The notes: generated from the sequence alone by a model not told the origin. A stretch of 64,000 nt of DNA from Sphingopyxis macrogoltabida (GCA_003241685.1 QFPJ01000009.1:20597-84596), one strand, 5' to 3'. Positions 16,659-25,876 are shown, counted from the stretch's first letter. Numbers and translations: made by a program.

Positions 16659-17792
16659 ATGACCGACGCGACCCAAAAGCCGATCATCCAGATCCAGAAT
16701 GTTTCCAAACGCTTCGGCAAGGTGACGGCGGTCGACAATGTCAGCCTCGACATTCTGGCCGGCGAGTTTTTCGTCCTGCTTGGTCCCTCCGGCTGCGGCA
16801 AGACCACGCTGCTGCGCATGATCGCGGGGTTCGAACTGCCGACCGAAGGCCGCATCCTGATCGACGGACAGGATGTGACCGGCGTGCCGCCGAACAAGCG
16901 GCCCGTGAACATGGTGTTTCAAAGCTACGCCGTCTTTCCGCACATGAGCGTCGCCGACAATGTCGCCTATGGCCTGAAAATCGCCGGCGTGAAGGGCGGC
17001 GATGTCAAGGACCGCGTTGCCGAGGCGCTGGAACTGGTGAAGCTCGGCGGGTTCGAAACGCGCATGCCCGACCAGATGTCGGGCGGCCAGCGCCAGCGCG
17101 TCGCGCTGGCGCGCAGCCTGGTCATGCGGCCCAAGGTACTGCTGCTTGACGAGCCGCTGTCGGCGCTCGACGCCAAGCTGCGGGCGCAGATGCAGTTCGA
17201 GCTGGCCGATCTGCAGGATCAGGTCGGCATCACCTTCGTCACCGTGACCCACGATCAGGACGAAGCGCTGTCGATGGCGAGCCGCATCGCGGTGATCAAC
17301 AAGGGCGAAGTGGCGCAGCTCGCCGCCCCATCCGACCTCTACGAATATCCCGCGAACCGCTTCGTCGCCGATTTCGTCGGGTCGGTGAACATCTTCGAGG
17401 GCAAGCTGACCCTCGACGAACCCGACCGCGCCGCGGTCGATTGCCCCGGGCTGGGCAAGGTCTATCTGAACCATGGCGTCACCGGACCGCATGGCGCCGA
17501 CGTCTGGGTCGCGCTGCGGCCCGAGAAAATGTATCTTCATGTCCCGGGCGACGGCAAGGCCGTGCGCGCGGCGGCACAGGATGCCCCGGAGGGTCATAAT
17601 TTCGCGCGCGGGACCATCAAGGGCATGAGCTATCTCGGCGACATCACGCTTTACGAGATCAAGCTGGAATCGGGCGCGATGATCCGGGTGTCGCGACCCA
17701 ATCTGTCGCGGCACGACCAGGAGGATTTCACCTGGGACGACAAGGTGTCGATGCACTGGCGCGCCGACAGCCCGGTGGTGTTGCTGGGGTAG
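16659..17792 (+). CDS. potG: Polyamine ABC transporter ATP-binding protein (PotG/PotA type)
   Basis: A 377-residue ABC ATPase. The nucleotide-binding domain shows Walker A GPSGCGKTT, Q-loop MVFQSYAVFPHM, signature MSGGQRQRVALARSL, Walker B VLLLDEPLSALD and the H-loop VTHDQDEALSM. Residues after about 245 form the TOBE-type regulatory domain (VGSVNIFEGKL, ALRPEKMYLHV, SYLGDITLYEI). It powers uptake through the PotHI channel. It is the last gene of the transporter operon, followed by a palindromic repeat and a convergent gene. The order F-H-I-G differs from the E. coli potFGHI order by placing the ATPase last. Confidence 0.93.
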   Translation: MTDATQKPIIQIQNVSKRFGKVTAVDNVSLDILAGEFFVLLGPSGCGKTTLLRMIAGFELPTEGRILIDGQDVTGVPPNKRPVNMVFQSYAVFPHMSVADNVAYGLKIAGVKGGDVKDRVAEALELVKLGGFETRMPDQMSGGQRQRVALARSLVMRPKVLLLDEPLSALDAKLRAQMQFELADLQDQVGITFVTVTHDQDEALSMASRIAVINKGEVAQLAAPSDLYEYPANRFVADFVGSVNIFEGKLTLDEPDRAAVDCPGLGKVYLNHGVTGPHGADVWVALRPEKMYLHVPGDGKAVRAAAQDAPEGHNFARGTIKGMSYLGDITLYEIKLESGAMIRVSRPNLSRHDQEDFTWDDKVSMHWRADSPVVLLG

Positions 17793-17806
17793 CCAACGAA
17801 CATTTT

Positions 17807-17880
17807 CGTCATCCCGGACTTGATCCGGGATCCATTCACGCAGCGTTGGAATAATGAATCCCTGATCAAGTCCGGGATAA
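17807..17880. repeat. Paired intergenic palindrome, family A (copy 1)
   Basis: A CGTCATCCCGGACTTGATCC-type unit is followed by its inverted partner ending TGATCAAGTCCGGGATAA. The two units together fold into a long hairpin, and the first unit alone contains a CCCGG/CCGGG palindrome. The element lies between convergent potG and the DUF808 gene and may terminate both transcripts. Confidence 0.8.
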
Positions 17881-17891
17881 AGAGCGGAGCG

Positions 17892-18830
17892 TCAGTGCGC
17901 CGTCTTCTTCCCCGGCACCATGTGCAGGACGCCGACGATCACTCCGCCGAGCAGCAGCCCGAACAGGCCCGCGCCGGCGGCGTTGATCAGCCATTCCCAC
18001 ACGCCCGCGCCGGGCAGTCCGCCCGCGACCGCCTGCGCAAAATCGTGCAGCCCGTGACCGATATTGCCGATATGATATTCGTCGAGGCCGTGCAGGAATA
18101 TCTGGCCGCCGACCCACAGCATGGCCGCGGTACCGATCGCCGCCAGCGCGGCCAGCAGCTTGGGCATGAAGGCGACTAGGCCGCGGCCCACCGCCTGTCC
18201 GGAGCGCGTGGCACCGCGCGTCATCGCCAGCCCGATATCGTCCATCTTCACGATCAGCCCGACGACGCCATAGACGGCGATGGTGATGACCACCGCGACC
18301 ACCGCCAGCGTCGCGGCACGCATCGCCAGATGCTCGTCGAGCACTTCATTGAGCGCAATCACCATGATTTCGGCCGACAGGATGAAGTCGGTACGGATCG
18401 CCCCCTTGACCATCGTTTCTTCATGGTTGGCGTCGGCCACGACGGCGGCGTCTTCCGCCAGGGTCGTCTTGCTCTTTTGAAGCGAATGCAGAACCTTCTC
18501 CGCCCCCTCGAAGCACAGATAGGCGCCGCCCACCATCAACAGCGGGGTGATCGCCCATTGCGCCACCGCCGACAGCAGCAGCAGCACGGGCAGGATCAGC
18601 ACCAGCTTGTTGAAGATCGACCCCTTGGCGATCCGCCAGATGATCGGCAGTTCGCGGTCGGGGGTGAAGCCGGTGACATAGCGCGGCGTCACCGCGGTAT
18701 CGTCGACCACGACCCCCGCCGCCTTCACCCCGGCCTTGGACGCCGCCGCGCCGATGTCGTCGATGCTCGCGGCCGCCACCTTGGCGATGGTGGCGACGTC
18801 GTCGAGCAGGGCAAAAAGGCCGGAGGGCAT
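17892..18830 (-). CDS. DUF808 family inner-membrane protein (YedI-like)
   Basis: A 312-residue membrane protein. The opening PSGLFALLDDVATIAKVAAASIDDIGAA and the VVVDDTAVTPRYVTGFTPDRELPIIW stretch are typical of the DUF808/YedI family. Several membrane helices follow (LVLILPVLLLLSAVAQWAITPLLM, TLAVVAVVITIAVYGVVGLIVKM, a C-terminal AGLFGLLLGGVIVGVL). The function is unknown in the family. It is inserted between the polyamine transporter and the spuC-like gene. It starts 19 bp downstream of the aminotransferase stop and so may be the last gene of that operon. Confidence 0.85.
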   Translation of the reverse strand: MPSGLFALLDDVATIAKVAAASIDDIGAAASKAGVKAAGVVVDDTAVTPRYVTGFTPDRELPIIWRIAKGSIFNKLVLILPVLLLLSAVAQWAITPLLMVGGAYLCFEGAEKVLHSLQKSKTTLAEDAAVVADANHEETMVKGAIRTDFILSAEIMVIALNEVLDEHLAMRAATLAVVAVVITIAVYGVVGLIVKMDDIGLAMTRGATRSGQAVGRGLVAFMPKLLAALAAIGTAAMLWVGGQIFLHGLDEYHIGNIGHGLHDFAQAVAGGLPGAGVWEWLINAAGAGLFGLLLGGVIVGVLHMVPGKKTAH

Positions 18831-18849
18831 GGAGGTTGCGTCTTTCCTG

Positions 18850-20223
18850 TCAAAGCGCCCGAAGCTTGGGCATCACCTCATCCAGCGATTTGCGGATAAT
18901 GGCAACCATCTCGTCGATCTGATCGGTGGTGATGACCAGCGGCGGGCACATGACCAGACTGTCGCGGATACCGCGGACCATCAGGCCGCCCGCGATACAG
19001 GCGTCCCGCGCCATCGGACCCGCCGTGCCTTCCGCGCCGCCAAAGCGCGCCCGCGTCTCCCTGTCGGCGACGATCTCCACCGCGCCAAGTAGGCCGATCG
19101 AGCGCGTCTCGCCGACCAGCGGGTGATCGTTCAGCGTCGCGAGTGCCTTCGCGAGATGCGGACCCGTGATTTCGCCGGTGCGTTCGACAAGCTTCTCGCG
19201 CTCGATGATCTCGATATTCTTGAGCGCCACCGCCGCCGCCACCGGATGCCCCGAATAGGTGTAGCCATGGACGAAATCGCCGCCGGTTTTCAGCACCTCG
19301 ACGACATGCGCCGCGACCGCCGTCGCGGAGATGGGCAGATAGCCCGACGACAGCCCCTTGGCCATCGGCATCAGGTCGGGAGTGAAGCCCATCGTCTCAT
19401 GGCCCCACATCCTGCCCGTGCGGCCGAAGCCGCAGATCACCTCGTCGGCGACGAGCAGCAGGCCATATTTGCGCACGACCGCCTCGACCTTCGGCCAATA
19501 GCCCTTGGGCGGGATGATGACGCCGCCTGCGCCCTGAACCGGTTCGCCGATGAAGGCCGCGCAGTTTTCGGGGCCGACCTCAAGAATTTTGTCTTCGATC
19601 GCCTGCACGCAGGCGTCGCAGAATTCCTCCTCGCTCATCCCCTGCCCTTCGCCGAAATAATAAGGCTGGCGGACATGTTCGACGCCGGGGATCGGCAGGT
19701 CGCCCTGCGCGTGCATGGCCTTCATGCCGCCCAGCGAAACGCCGGCGACGGTCGAGCCGTGATAGGCGTTCCAGCGGCTGATGAAGACGGTGCGCTTCGG
19801 CTCGCCTTTCAGCTTCCAATAGTGGCGCACCATGCGGAACACCGTGTCGTTCGCCTCGCTGCCCGACGCATTGAAGAAGATATGCGGCAGGCGGTTCCCG
19901 GTCAGGGCGGCGATCTTGGCCGCCAGCGTCACCGCGGGCGGCGTCGCGGTCTTGAAAAAGGTGTTGTAGAAGGGCAGTTCGCGCATCTGGTCGGCGGCCG
20001 CCTCGACCAGTTCCTCGCGGCCATAGCCGACATTGACGCACCATAGGCCCGCCATGCCGTCGAGGATGCGATGTCCGTCGCCGTCGGTGATGATGCAGCC
20101 TTCGGCGTGCGTGATGATGCGGCTACCGCCAAGCTTTTCGATTTCAGCCCAGTCGGCCTGCGCGGGAAGATGGTGCGCGACGTCCAGGCGGCGCAGTTCG
20201 GCGATGTCGTGATTGCGGGGCAT
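18850..20223 (-). CDS. spuC: Polyamine:pyruvate aminotransferase, SpuC type (class III)
   Basis: A 457-residue PLP-dependent aminotransferase. Characteristic segments are ILDGMAGLWCVNVGYGREELV, FFNASGSEANDTVFRMVRHYW, AFIGEPVQGAGGVIIPPKGYW, LLVADEVICGFGRTG and the lysine motif MPMAKGLSSGYLPI. This set matches SpuC-like putrescine or spermidine:pyruvate aminotransferases of pseudomonads and relatives. It converts the amine to an aminoaldehyde and offers a route parallel to gamma-glutamylation. An AGGAG site precedes the ATG. It lies downstream of puuD and a tiny coupled ORF, with DUF808 after it. Confidence 0.87.
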   Translation of the reverse strand: MPRNHDIAELRRLDVAHHLPAQADWAEIEKLGGSRIITHAEGCIITDGDGHRILDGMAGLWCVNVGYGREELVEAAADQMRELPFYNTFFKTATPPAVTLAAKIAALTGNRLPHIFFNASGSEANDTVFRMVRHYWKLKGEPKRTVFISRWNAYHGSTVAGVSLGGMKAMHAQGDLPIPGVEHVRQPYYFGEGQGMSEEEFCDACVQAIEDKILEVGPENCAAFIGEPVQGAGGVIIPPKGYWPKVEAVVRKYGLLLVADEVICGFGRTGRMWGHETMGFTPDLMPMAKGLSSGYLPISATAVAAHVVEVLKTGGDFVHGYTYSGHPVAAAVALKNIEIIEREKLVERTGEITGPHLAKALATLNDHPLVGETRSIGLLGAVEIVADRETRARFGGAEGTAGPMARDACIAGGLMVRGIRDSLVMCPPLVITTDQIDEMVAIIRKSLDEVMPKLRAL

Positions 20224-20269
20224 GGGAAACTCCTGATGTCTTGAAATGGAACGATGAACGTCCCGGAAA

Positions 20270-20329
20270 TCAGGGCGAGAAGCTGATCCGTGCGAGATAG
20301 CGGTCGTAGCGGGTGACGCGGCGGTTCAT
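20270..20329 (-). CDS. Putative 19-residue small protein coupled to puuD
   Basis: ATG at 20329-20327 overlaps the puuD stop (ATGA) and runs 19 codons to TGA, giving MNRRVTRYDRYLARISFSP. The peptide is very basic (six Arg) with three Tyr. An AAGAGGGGCG ribosome-like stretch lies at a suitable distance upstream. The aminotransferase gene starts 46 bp later. It could be a real microprotein, a leader peptide that couples puuD and spuC translation, or chance. It has no homologue known to me. Confidence 0.45.
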   Translation of the reverse strand: MNRRVTRYDRYLARISFSP

Positions 20330-21066
20330 AACGCCCCTCTTAACGCACGGCCCAACAGGTGAAAATAGGTCTGGCTCTGATCATTTTCGTCCGTGTGCCA
20401 TTCGGGGTGCCACTGCACCGCGAGCAGCGGCGCGCCGTTCGGCCGCGCGCTATAGGCTTCGACCAGCCCATCGGGCGCCCGTGCCTCGACCGCCAGCCCG
20501 TCCGCAAGTTGGCCGACACCCTGAAAATGGACCGAATTGACCTCAAGCGACGGCGCCCCGTAAGCCGATGCGAGCAGACCGCCTTCGACCAGATCGACGC
20601 GGTGCCGATGATCGAACATGGCGTCGAACGACGCGTCGTCGGGGGCATGGTGAGGAAGCAATGCCTCGCTTGCCGACGTATCGCGCCGCAGCGTTCCGCC
20701 CAGCGCGACGTTGATTTCCTGAAAGCCGCGGCAGATGCCGAACAGCGGGCGCTGGGCCGCAATCACCGCCGCGACCAGATCGATCATCATGCGATCACGG
20801 CCGGGGTCGAACGGCCCCTCCCCTTCGCGCTCGTCGCCATAGCGCGCGGGTTCGACGTTCGAAGGCGATCCGGTGAGCAGTACCCCGTCGAGCCGTCCGA
20901 CGATTTCTCCGCCACGCATATATTCGGGCAGCGAGGGAATGATCAGCGCCGCGCAATCCGCGTGGCGCATCGCGGCGATTGCATAGCGGTTGACGACGGT
21001 CTGCGCGACTTCGGTTCCGACCATGCGGTTGCAGGCGATGATGCCGAGAACGGGGCGCGTGGACAT
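20326..21066 (-). CDS. puuD: Gamma-glutamyl-GABA hydrolase, class I glutamine amidotransferase-like
   Basis: A 246-residue class I amidotransferase fold with the nucleophile elbow PLFGICRGFQEINV (Cys112) and the catalytic His in LLAVQWHPEWH near residue 220. GRLDGVLLTGSPSNVEPARY is the N-terminal signature of the PuuD/SpuA family. PuuD cleaves gamma-glutamyl-GABA to glutamate and GABA, the last step of the glutamylated putrescine route started by the genes at 9577-13672. It is the first gene of a reverse-strand operon with the small ORF and spuC. Confidence 0.9.
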   Translation of the reverse strand: MSTRPVLGIIACNRMVGTEVAQTVVNRYAIAAMRHADCAALIIPSLPEYMRGGEIVGRLDGVLLTGSPSNVEPARYGDEREGEGPFDPGRDRMMIDLVAAVIAAQRPLFGICRGFQEINVALGGTLRRDTSASEALLPHHAPDDASFDAMFDHRHRVDLVEGGLLASAYGAPSLEVNSVHFQGVGQLADGLAVEARAPDGLVEAYSARPNGAPLLAVQWHPEWHTDENDQSQTYFHLLGRALRGAL

Positions 21067-21109
21067 GCATCCTAGCTGCCGATTTTATCGATGCGACGCC
21101 AGCGGAATC

Positions 21110-22084
21110 TTAGCCGTGCTGACGCGCGAAGGCGGCCGCCGCGCCGAACAGGCCGGGCTGCGGATGGGTGATCAGCTTGACCGGCAGCGCGGCCATCAGC
21201 TTTTCAAATCGCCCCTTGGCGACGAAGCGTTCGGGAAAGCCCGATACGACAAGCTGTTCGCGGATACGCAGTCCCAGCCCGCCCGCGATGACGGCGCCGC
21301 TGGCGCCCTGTGCAAGCGCGATGTCGCCCGCGACGCTGCCCAGCGACAGGCAGAAGCGATCGACGGCGGCGGCGGCCAGCGCATCCTCCCCGCTCATCCC
21401 GCGGCTCCAGATGGTCCGATCGTCGAGCGGCGTCACCGCGCGCCCTTCCAGGCTGGCGAGCGTTTCATAAATGTCGACGATGCCGGGGCCGGACACGACA
21501 CGCTCTGCGGACACGCGGCGGTGACGCCCCCGCATCCGCGCCAGGATCGCATCCTCGATGCTGTCGAGCGGTGCGAAGTCGATATGGCTGCCCTCGGTCG
21601 CCTGCACCCGATAATCGTCCCCGTCACGCCAGAAATAGGCGACGCCAAGGCCGGTTCCGGGACCCAGGACGCTGATCGTTCCAGACGCGGGAAGCGGCTC
21701 GTCGGGACCCGTCAGATGTTCGAACCAGTGCGCGTCGACCTGCGCCACCGTATGCGCGACCGCTTCGAAATCATTGACCAGCGTGTAGCGGTCGACCTGC
21801 ATCCGTTCGTTGATCAGCGACGGGCGGATTATCCAGGGATTGTTGGTGAAACGGATGATCTCGCCGCGTGCGGGGCCGGCGATGGCGATCGCCACCGCGC
21901 GGGGCAAGCTGCCGCCCTGCTGGCGCGCGAAAGCCTGATAGGCGGTCTGGAAACTCGCATGGTCCTTTGTATGCAGCGTCGTCTCTTCGCCCAACGCGAC
22001 GACCCGGCCCGCGCCGACCTCCGCAATGGCAAAACGCGCGTGGGTGCCCCCGATATCGACCGTGACGATCGGTTCGCTCATCAT
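21110..22084 (-). CDS. glk: Glucokinase (ROK-independent Glk family)
   Basis: A 324-residue glucokinase of the bacterial Glk family. It shows the ATP-binding VTVDIGGTHARFAIAE near the N-terminus, the substrate loop TLVNDFEAVAHTV, LGPGTGLGVAYF and QATEGSHIDFAPLD with EDAILARM. It phosphorylates glucose to glucose-6-phosphate. It lies 119 bp downstream of a secreted protein gene and a carbohydrate-type TonB receptor on the same strand, so the three could form a sugar uptake and use unit. The gap contains a strong palindrome, which suggests a separate transcript. Confidence 0.9.
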   Translation of the reverse strand: MMSEPIVTVDIGGTHARFAIAEVGAGRVVALGEETTLHTKDHASFQTAYQAFARQQGGSLPRAVAIAIAGPARGEIIRFTNNPWIIRPSLINERMQVDRYTLVNDFEAVAHTVAQVDAHWFEHLTGPDEPLPASGTISVLGPGTGLGVAYFWRDGDDYRVQATEGSHIDFAPLDSIEDAILARMRGRHRRVSAERVVSGPGIVDIYETLASLEGRAVTPLDDRTIWSRGMSGEDALAAAAVDRFCLSLGSVAGDIALAQGASGAVIAGGLGLRIREQLVVSGFPERFVAKGRFEKLMAALPVKLITHPQPGLFGAAAAFARQHG

Positions 22085-22149
22085 CTCTCCCTCGATGGGG
22101 CCGGTCCGGCCAAGCCACCAAAGGGAATGGCGGATCGCGGTGCGCCGTG

Positions 22150-22176
22150 CAACGGGGCATAGCTATGCGCCCCCGT
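22150..22176. other. Palindrome in the 119-bp gap upstream of glk
   Basis: GCATAGCTATGC at 22157-22168 is a perfect 12-bp palindrome. Flanking runs (ACGGGG before, CGCCCCCGT after) extend it to a longer imperfect stem. No T-run is present on either side. It could end the transcript of the upstream secreted-protein gene or act as an operator for glk. Confidence 0.4.
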
Positions 22177-22203
22177 GCGGCCGGCCCGGCGCCGTCCCGC
22201 CGA

Positions 22204-23022
22204 TTATTGCCCGCCAAGCGCCGGAACGCGCATTTCCAGCAGCGCCCGGCTCTTGCGGCTGATCCCCCACAATATGCCCGGCCGCGTTTCGTCCCAATCG
22301 ATCGCCTGACCTTCGGCCTCCATCGGCACGGTCGCAACATGATCCAGCGTCGCGCCGCCCTTGGGCAACGCCACGACATAGAGTTCGGGATGGTCATGCC
22401 CCGACAGCCACAGGCTGCCGTCGGCCCGGAATCCGCCACCCGAAATGCTCATCGGCGCGATCCGTTCGAGGATCGTGGCGGGCAAGGCCCAGCTTTCGGT
22501 TCGCCGCCATTCGCGATCGAATTTCACCAGCACCGTGTGGCGATGGTCGCGCGGCGCGTCGCCCCCCTTGCCGTCGTAATTGGCGAACATCGCCCACCAG
22601 TGGCCGTCGCGCCAATCGACCCAGGTCAGCGAGCCGGTGCCGAGGCCCAGCGACACCGTCCGCTTGTGCGCCAGCGTGACCGGGTCGAAGAATTCGACCG
22701 AGCTAGCGTGCGGCACCGCCGGAAAATTGGACGCCGCGCATACCAGTTCGGCGGCGATCACGGCACAACTGTTGATGTGCGGGTAGCGCGCGGGATCGCC
22801 CTCCCACATCGCCTTGCGGTCGCCGCTGACGCGGTCGTAGCGGGCGATCGTCCAGTTGGCGACGGCATAGATGCCATCCGGGCCGGCCGCGACGCCCTGC
22901 CGCGCTTCCGGCGCCGGAATGCGGCGGACGGTTTCGGCGGGCTGGCCCTGCGGCACGGCCGGTGCGGAGGCCGGCGACGGCGTTGTTGCCGCCGCCAGCA
23001 GGAGGAAGAACAGGCCGGCCAT
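22204..23022 (-). CDS. Secreted protein of unknown function, possibly a beta-propeller
   Basis: A 272-residue protein beginning with a short signal peptide (AGLFFLLLAAATTPSPASA). I do not recognise the family. The body has repeated blade-like strands with aromatic closings (GIYAVANWTIARYD, LTWVDWRDGHWWAMFANYDG, GSLWLSGHDHPELYVVAL, QAIDWDETRPGILWGIS), suggesting a beta-propeller that binds a small ligand or sugar. The ATG shares one base with the TonB receptor stop (TGATG), so it is co-translated with the receptor and probably works with it in the periplasm. Confidence 0.6.
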   Translation of the reverse strand: MAGLFFLLLAAATTPSPASAPAVPQGQPAETVRRIPAPEARQGVAAGPDGIYAVANWTIARYDRVSGDRKAMWEGDPARYPHINSCAVIAAELVCAASNFPAVPHASSVEFFDPVTLAHKRTVSLGLGTGSLTWVDWRDGHWWAMFANYDGKGGDAPRDHRHTVLVKFDREWRRTESWALPATILERIAPMSISGGGFRADGSLWLSGHDHPELYVVALPKGGATLDHVATVPMEAEGQAIDWDETRPGILWGISRKSRALLEMRVPALGGQ

Positions 23023-25631
23023 CAGAAGTTCGCCGCCACGCCGAACCAGAAGGTCCGGCCATATTCGGCCGATTCCTGAAGATAGGCCTGCCCCGGCCCG
23101 ACCAGTTCGCGGCGCCCCTGGTCGGTCAGATTCTGACCCTCCGCATAGAGGGTCAGGTTCGGCGTCACGCGGAAACTGACATTGGCGTCGAGCGTCCCGC
23201 GGCTTTTCCAATATTGGTCGGCGTTGGGAATGGTGTCGTTGATCGTTTCGAGGAAGCCGCCGATATAATTATAGGACAGCCGCCCTTCGAACGCGCCCTT
23301 CTGGTAATAGACCGACGCGTTCCAGACCGTGTCCGGCTGCAGGAACAGGCCGGTGACGCGCGGGCCGACGGCGGTCAGGAAAGTGAATTCGGTGTCGAGG
23401 AAGGTCGCATTGGCGCTGATCCCCAGCCCGTCGAACGGGTCGGGCAGGAACGTCAGCGCCTGTTGCAGATTCAGTTCGAGCCCCCGGATCGTCGCCGTTT
23501 CGGCATTGCGCGGTTCGGAGACCAGCACATCCTCGACCCCGCGCCCGACATCGAGCCGCTCGACGCTCGACAGGGTGAAGATTTCATTCTTTATCCGCTT
23601 GTGGAACAAGGCGGCGGAGAGCAGGCCGTCCTTGGGATAAAATTCGAACGACAGGTCGAACCCCCGGCTTTCGCGCGGCTTCAGCCCCGGATTGCCGCGC
23701 GACAGCGTCGGCTGGCTCCCGTCGAAAGCCAGGGTTTCGGTCGCGGTGATCGACGAATAATCGGCCCGGCCGATCGTGTTGGTATAGGCGCCGCGAATGA
23801 CGAAGCGATCGGCCACGTCCCAGCGGATATGCGCGCCGGGCAGCCAATTGTCATAGCTGCCGTCGGTGGTGATGCGGGTCAGCGCGCCGTTCAGCGTGCG
23901 GAAGGCATCGGACGATATTTCCGTCCGCTCATAGCGCAGGCCGCCCAGCAACGTCACATTGCCAAGCCGGGTGCTGCCCTGAAAATAGGCAGCATAGACA
24001 TCCTCCTGCACTTCATAATCGCCCCCGGTCGACGCGACCGTTTCGGTAAAGCGCGACTGGTTCGCCGCATAGAAGGCCGGAAAGGCATCCGCGTCGATGC
24101 GGATGGGAATGAAGAACTGGTCGCGGATCGGCTTGGTCGGGCCATCGGTCACGACTTCGCCGAGCGTATAGGTGAAGCCGGTGCCCGCGCGGTAATCGGT
24201 CCGTTCGGTGCTGTTCTCCCGATTGGTCAGGCGAATGACGCCGCCGGTCTTGACCTTGACGCCGCCTTCCTCGCGGTCGTCGCCATAGGTCAGGTTGAGC
24301 CGGAACTGGCCGCTTTTCTCCAGCGACTTTTGCAGATCGTCGCGTTGCTGCTGAAGGAAGAAATTATCGGGGTCGATACCGGCGGCGGGGTTGTTCAGCG
24401 AGAAGACAGGATAGAAGTCGGAGGTGTCGTAGGCGAATGCATAATTGGCCCCGCTGGCATCGCGGGTGCGGAACTCGATGCTGTCGTTCGGCACGCGCAG
24501 CCGGCCGAGCGAAAAGACCGCATCGCCGTCGACCTTCCACTGTTCGCCCGCCTGCCAGTCGAAGGCGGTACGGCCCAGTGCGACAAGGCGCTTGGTGATC
24601 GGCTGGTTAAGCTGGATGATGATGCGACCGCGGCCGAACGCGCCGCTCGTCGGCGTCTGGCTGGCGACATTGCCCAGCGGTTCGATGCGATATTCGATGC
24701 GCTCCTCATCGTCTTCGGTGCGGGCCACGACGCCCGACACTTCCCAGCGGAACGTGTCCGACGGGCGCCATTCCAGCTTCACATTGCCGCCGGTCCGCTG
24801 CTTCGTATTATTATACCAGAAAAGCCGGTGCTGGGTCGGCACCTGAATGCCGTTGCCATTCGCGGCGCCCGAATTCACCGGCGCGCCGGCGGCGGTATAT
24901 TCGCGGACCGACGGGCTCGCGACCTCGATCTGAGGAATGTCATAGTCGAGCTGTTCGTGGCTCGCCCCAACGACGATGCCCCATTCGTCATCGGCGCCAA
25001 AAGTCGTGCCGGCGGCAAAGGCCAGGCGATAGGACGGCTTGCTGTTCCGCACGTCGCCATTCTGTTCGTAGATGCCATAGGACGCGATGCCGTTGAAGAA
25101 GGGCCGCCGCGCGTCGAAGGCGCTGCGCGTCGCGATGTTGATGATGCCGCCGATCGCATTGGCGTCATTTTCCGGCGTCACCGTCTTGATGACCTCGATC
25201 CGTCCCGCCATCACCGACGGAATGATGTCCAACGGCACCGTGCGGCCGCCGGAGTCGACGCCCGACACCATCGCGCCGTCGACCGTCGTGCGATTATAGG
25301 TCGATTGCAGCCCGCGCAGCACCGGGAAGCGCGGTTCGCCCTGATCCTCCTGCACCGACAGGCCGGGAATGCGGCGCAGCGCGGCGGCGGTGTTGTGGTC
25401 GGGCAGCTTGCCGATGTCGTCGGACGAGATCGCGTCCATCACGACGAATGCCTCCCGCTTCTCCTCGGTCGCTTCATATTGGGCGCGGCGCTGACCCGTC
25501 ACCAGAATGACGTCGCCGTCCGCTTCCACCTCCGTTTCAGCCACAGGTGCGGCCTGCGCCAGCAAGGGCGAAGGCATGAGGACGGCCGAGCACAGGAGAG
25601 CGACCCGCGAACGCAGGAGAGTATGTGTCAT
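23022..25631 (-). CDS. TonB-dependent receptor, carbohydrate (Caulobacter/Xanthomonas) type
   Basis: An 869-residue outer-membrane receptor. It has a signal peptide (LLCSAVLMPSPLLAQ), a TonB-box-like DVILVTGQR, a plug domain with SSDDIGKLPDHNTAAALRRI and DIIPSVMAGRIEVIKTVTPE, and a 22-strand barrel ending in Phe (FWFGVAANF). The DDIGKLPD plug motif belongs to receptors often linked to sugar uptake in Caulobacter and xanthomonads. I chose the ATG at 25631 since it precedes the signal peptide and a GGGGA site. Coupling to a secreted protein and nearby glk fits carbohydrate import, but the ligand is unknown. Confidence 0.88.
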   Translation of the reverse strand: MTHTLLRSRVALLCSAVLMPSPLLAQAAPVAETEVEADGDVILVTGQRRAQYEATEEKREAFVVMDAISSDDIGKLPDHNTAAALRRIPGLSVQEDQGEPRFPVLRGLQSTYNRTTVDGAMVSGVDSGGRTVPLDIIPSVMAGRIEVIKTVTPENDANAIGGIINIATRSAFDARRPFFNGIASYGIYEQNGDVRNSKPSYRLAFAAGTTFGADDEWGIVVGASHEQLDYDIPQIEVASPSVREYTAAGAPVNSGAANGNGIQVPTQHRLFWYNNTKQRTGGNVKLEWRPSDTFRWEVSGVVARTEDDEERIEYRIEPLGNVASQTPTSGAFGRGRIIIQLNQPITKRLVALGRTAFDWQAGEQWKVDGDAVFSLGRLRVPNDSIEFRTRDASGANYAFAYDTSDFYPVFSLNNPAAGIDPDNFFLQQQRDDLQKSLEKSGQFRLNLTYGDDREEGGVKVKTGGVIRLTNRENSTERTDYRAGTGFTYTLGEVVTDGPTKPIRDQFFIPIRIDADAFPAFYAANQSRFTETVASTGGDYEVQEDVYAAYFQGSTRLGNVTLLGGLRYERTEISSDAFRTLNGALTRITTDGSYDNWLPGAHIRWDVADRFVIRGAYTNTIGRADYSSITATETLAFDGSQPTLSRGNPGLKPRESRGFDLSFEFYPKDGLLSAALFHKRIKNEIFTLSSVERLDVGRGVEDVLVSEPRNAETATIRGLELNLQQALTFLPDPFDGLGISANATFLDTEFTFLTAVGPRVTGLFLQPDTVWNASVYYQKGAFEGRLSYNYIGGFLETINDTIPNADQYWKSRGTLDANVSFRVTPNLTLYAEGQNLTDQGRRELVGPGQAYLQESAEYGRTFWFGVAANF

Positions 25632-25876
25632 TGTGGTGATTCCCCGACAGATGTTGTATTGTCGAGGCGGCGGATAGGAACAGCGTGCGGCAGTCCGATG
25701 ACGCGCGCGTTTCAAAACGAAGAAAGACGATGACGCTTTTCTTACGCGGCCATTTTCGGCGGGTCGGCACGCCGTTCCGATCGGTGCACAACACCGTCGA
25801 TCGGCAAGACACAAGGCCCCGCGCATGGCCGATCCGGACAAGCCGAAAACAATGCTGCAACGATGAAGGGAGGAAG

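Noticed and set aside
22962..25733. Long forward frame opposite the carbohydrate-type TonB receptor
   Set aside because: The reverse strand has a complete receptor with signal peptide, TonB box and barrel; the forward frame has no motif and a typical antisense composition.
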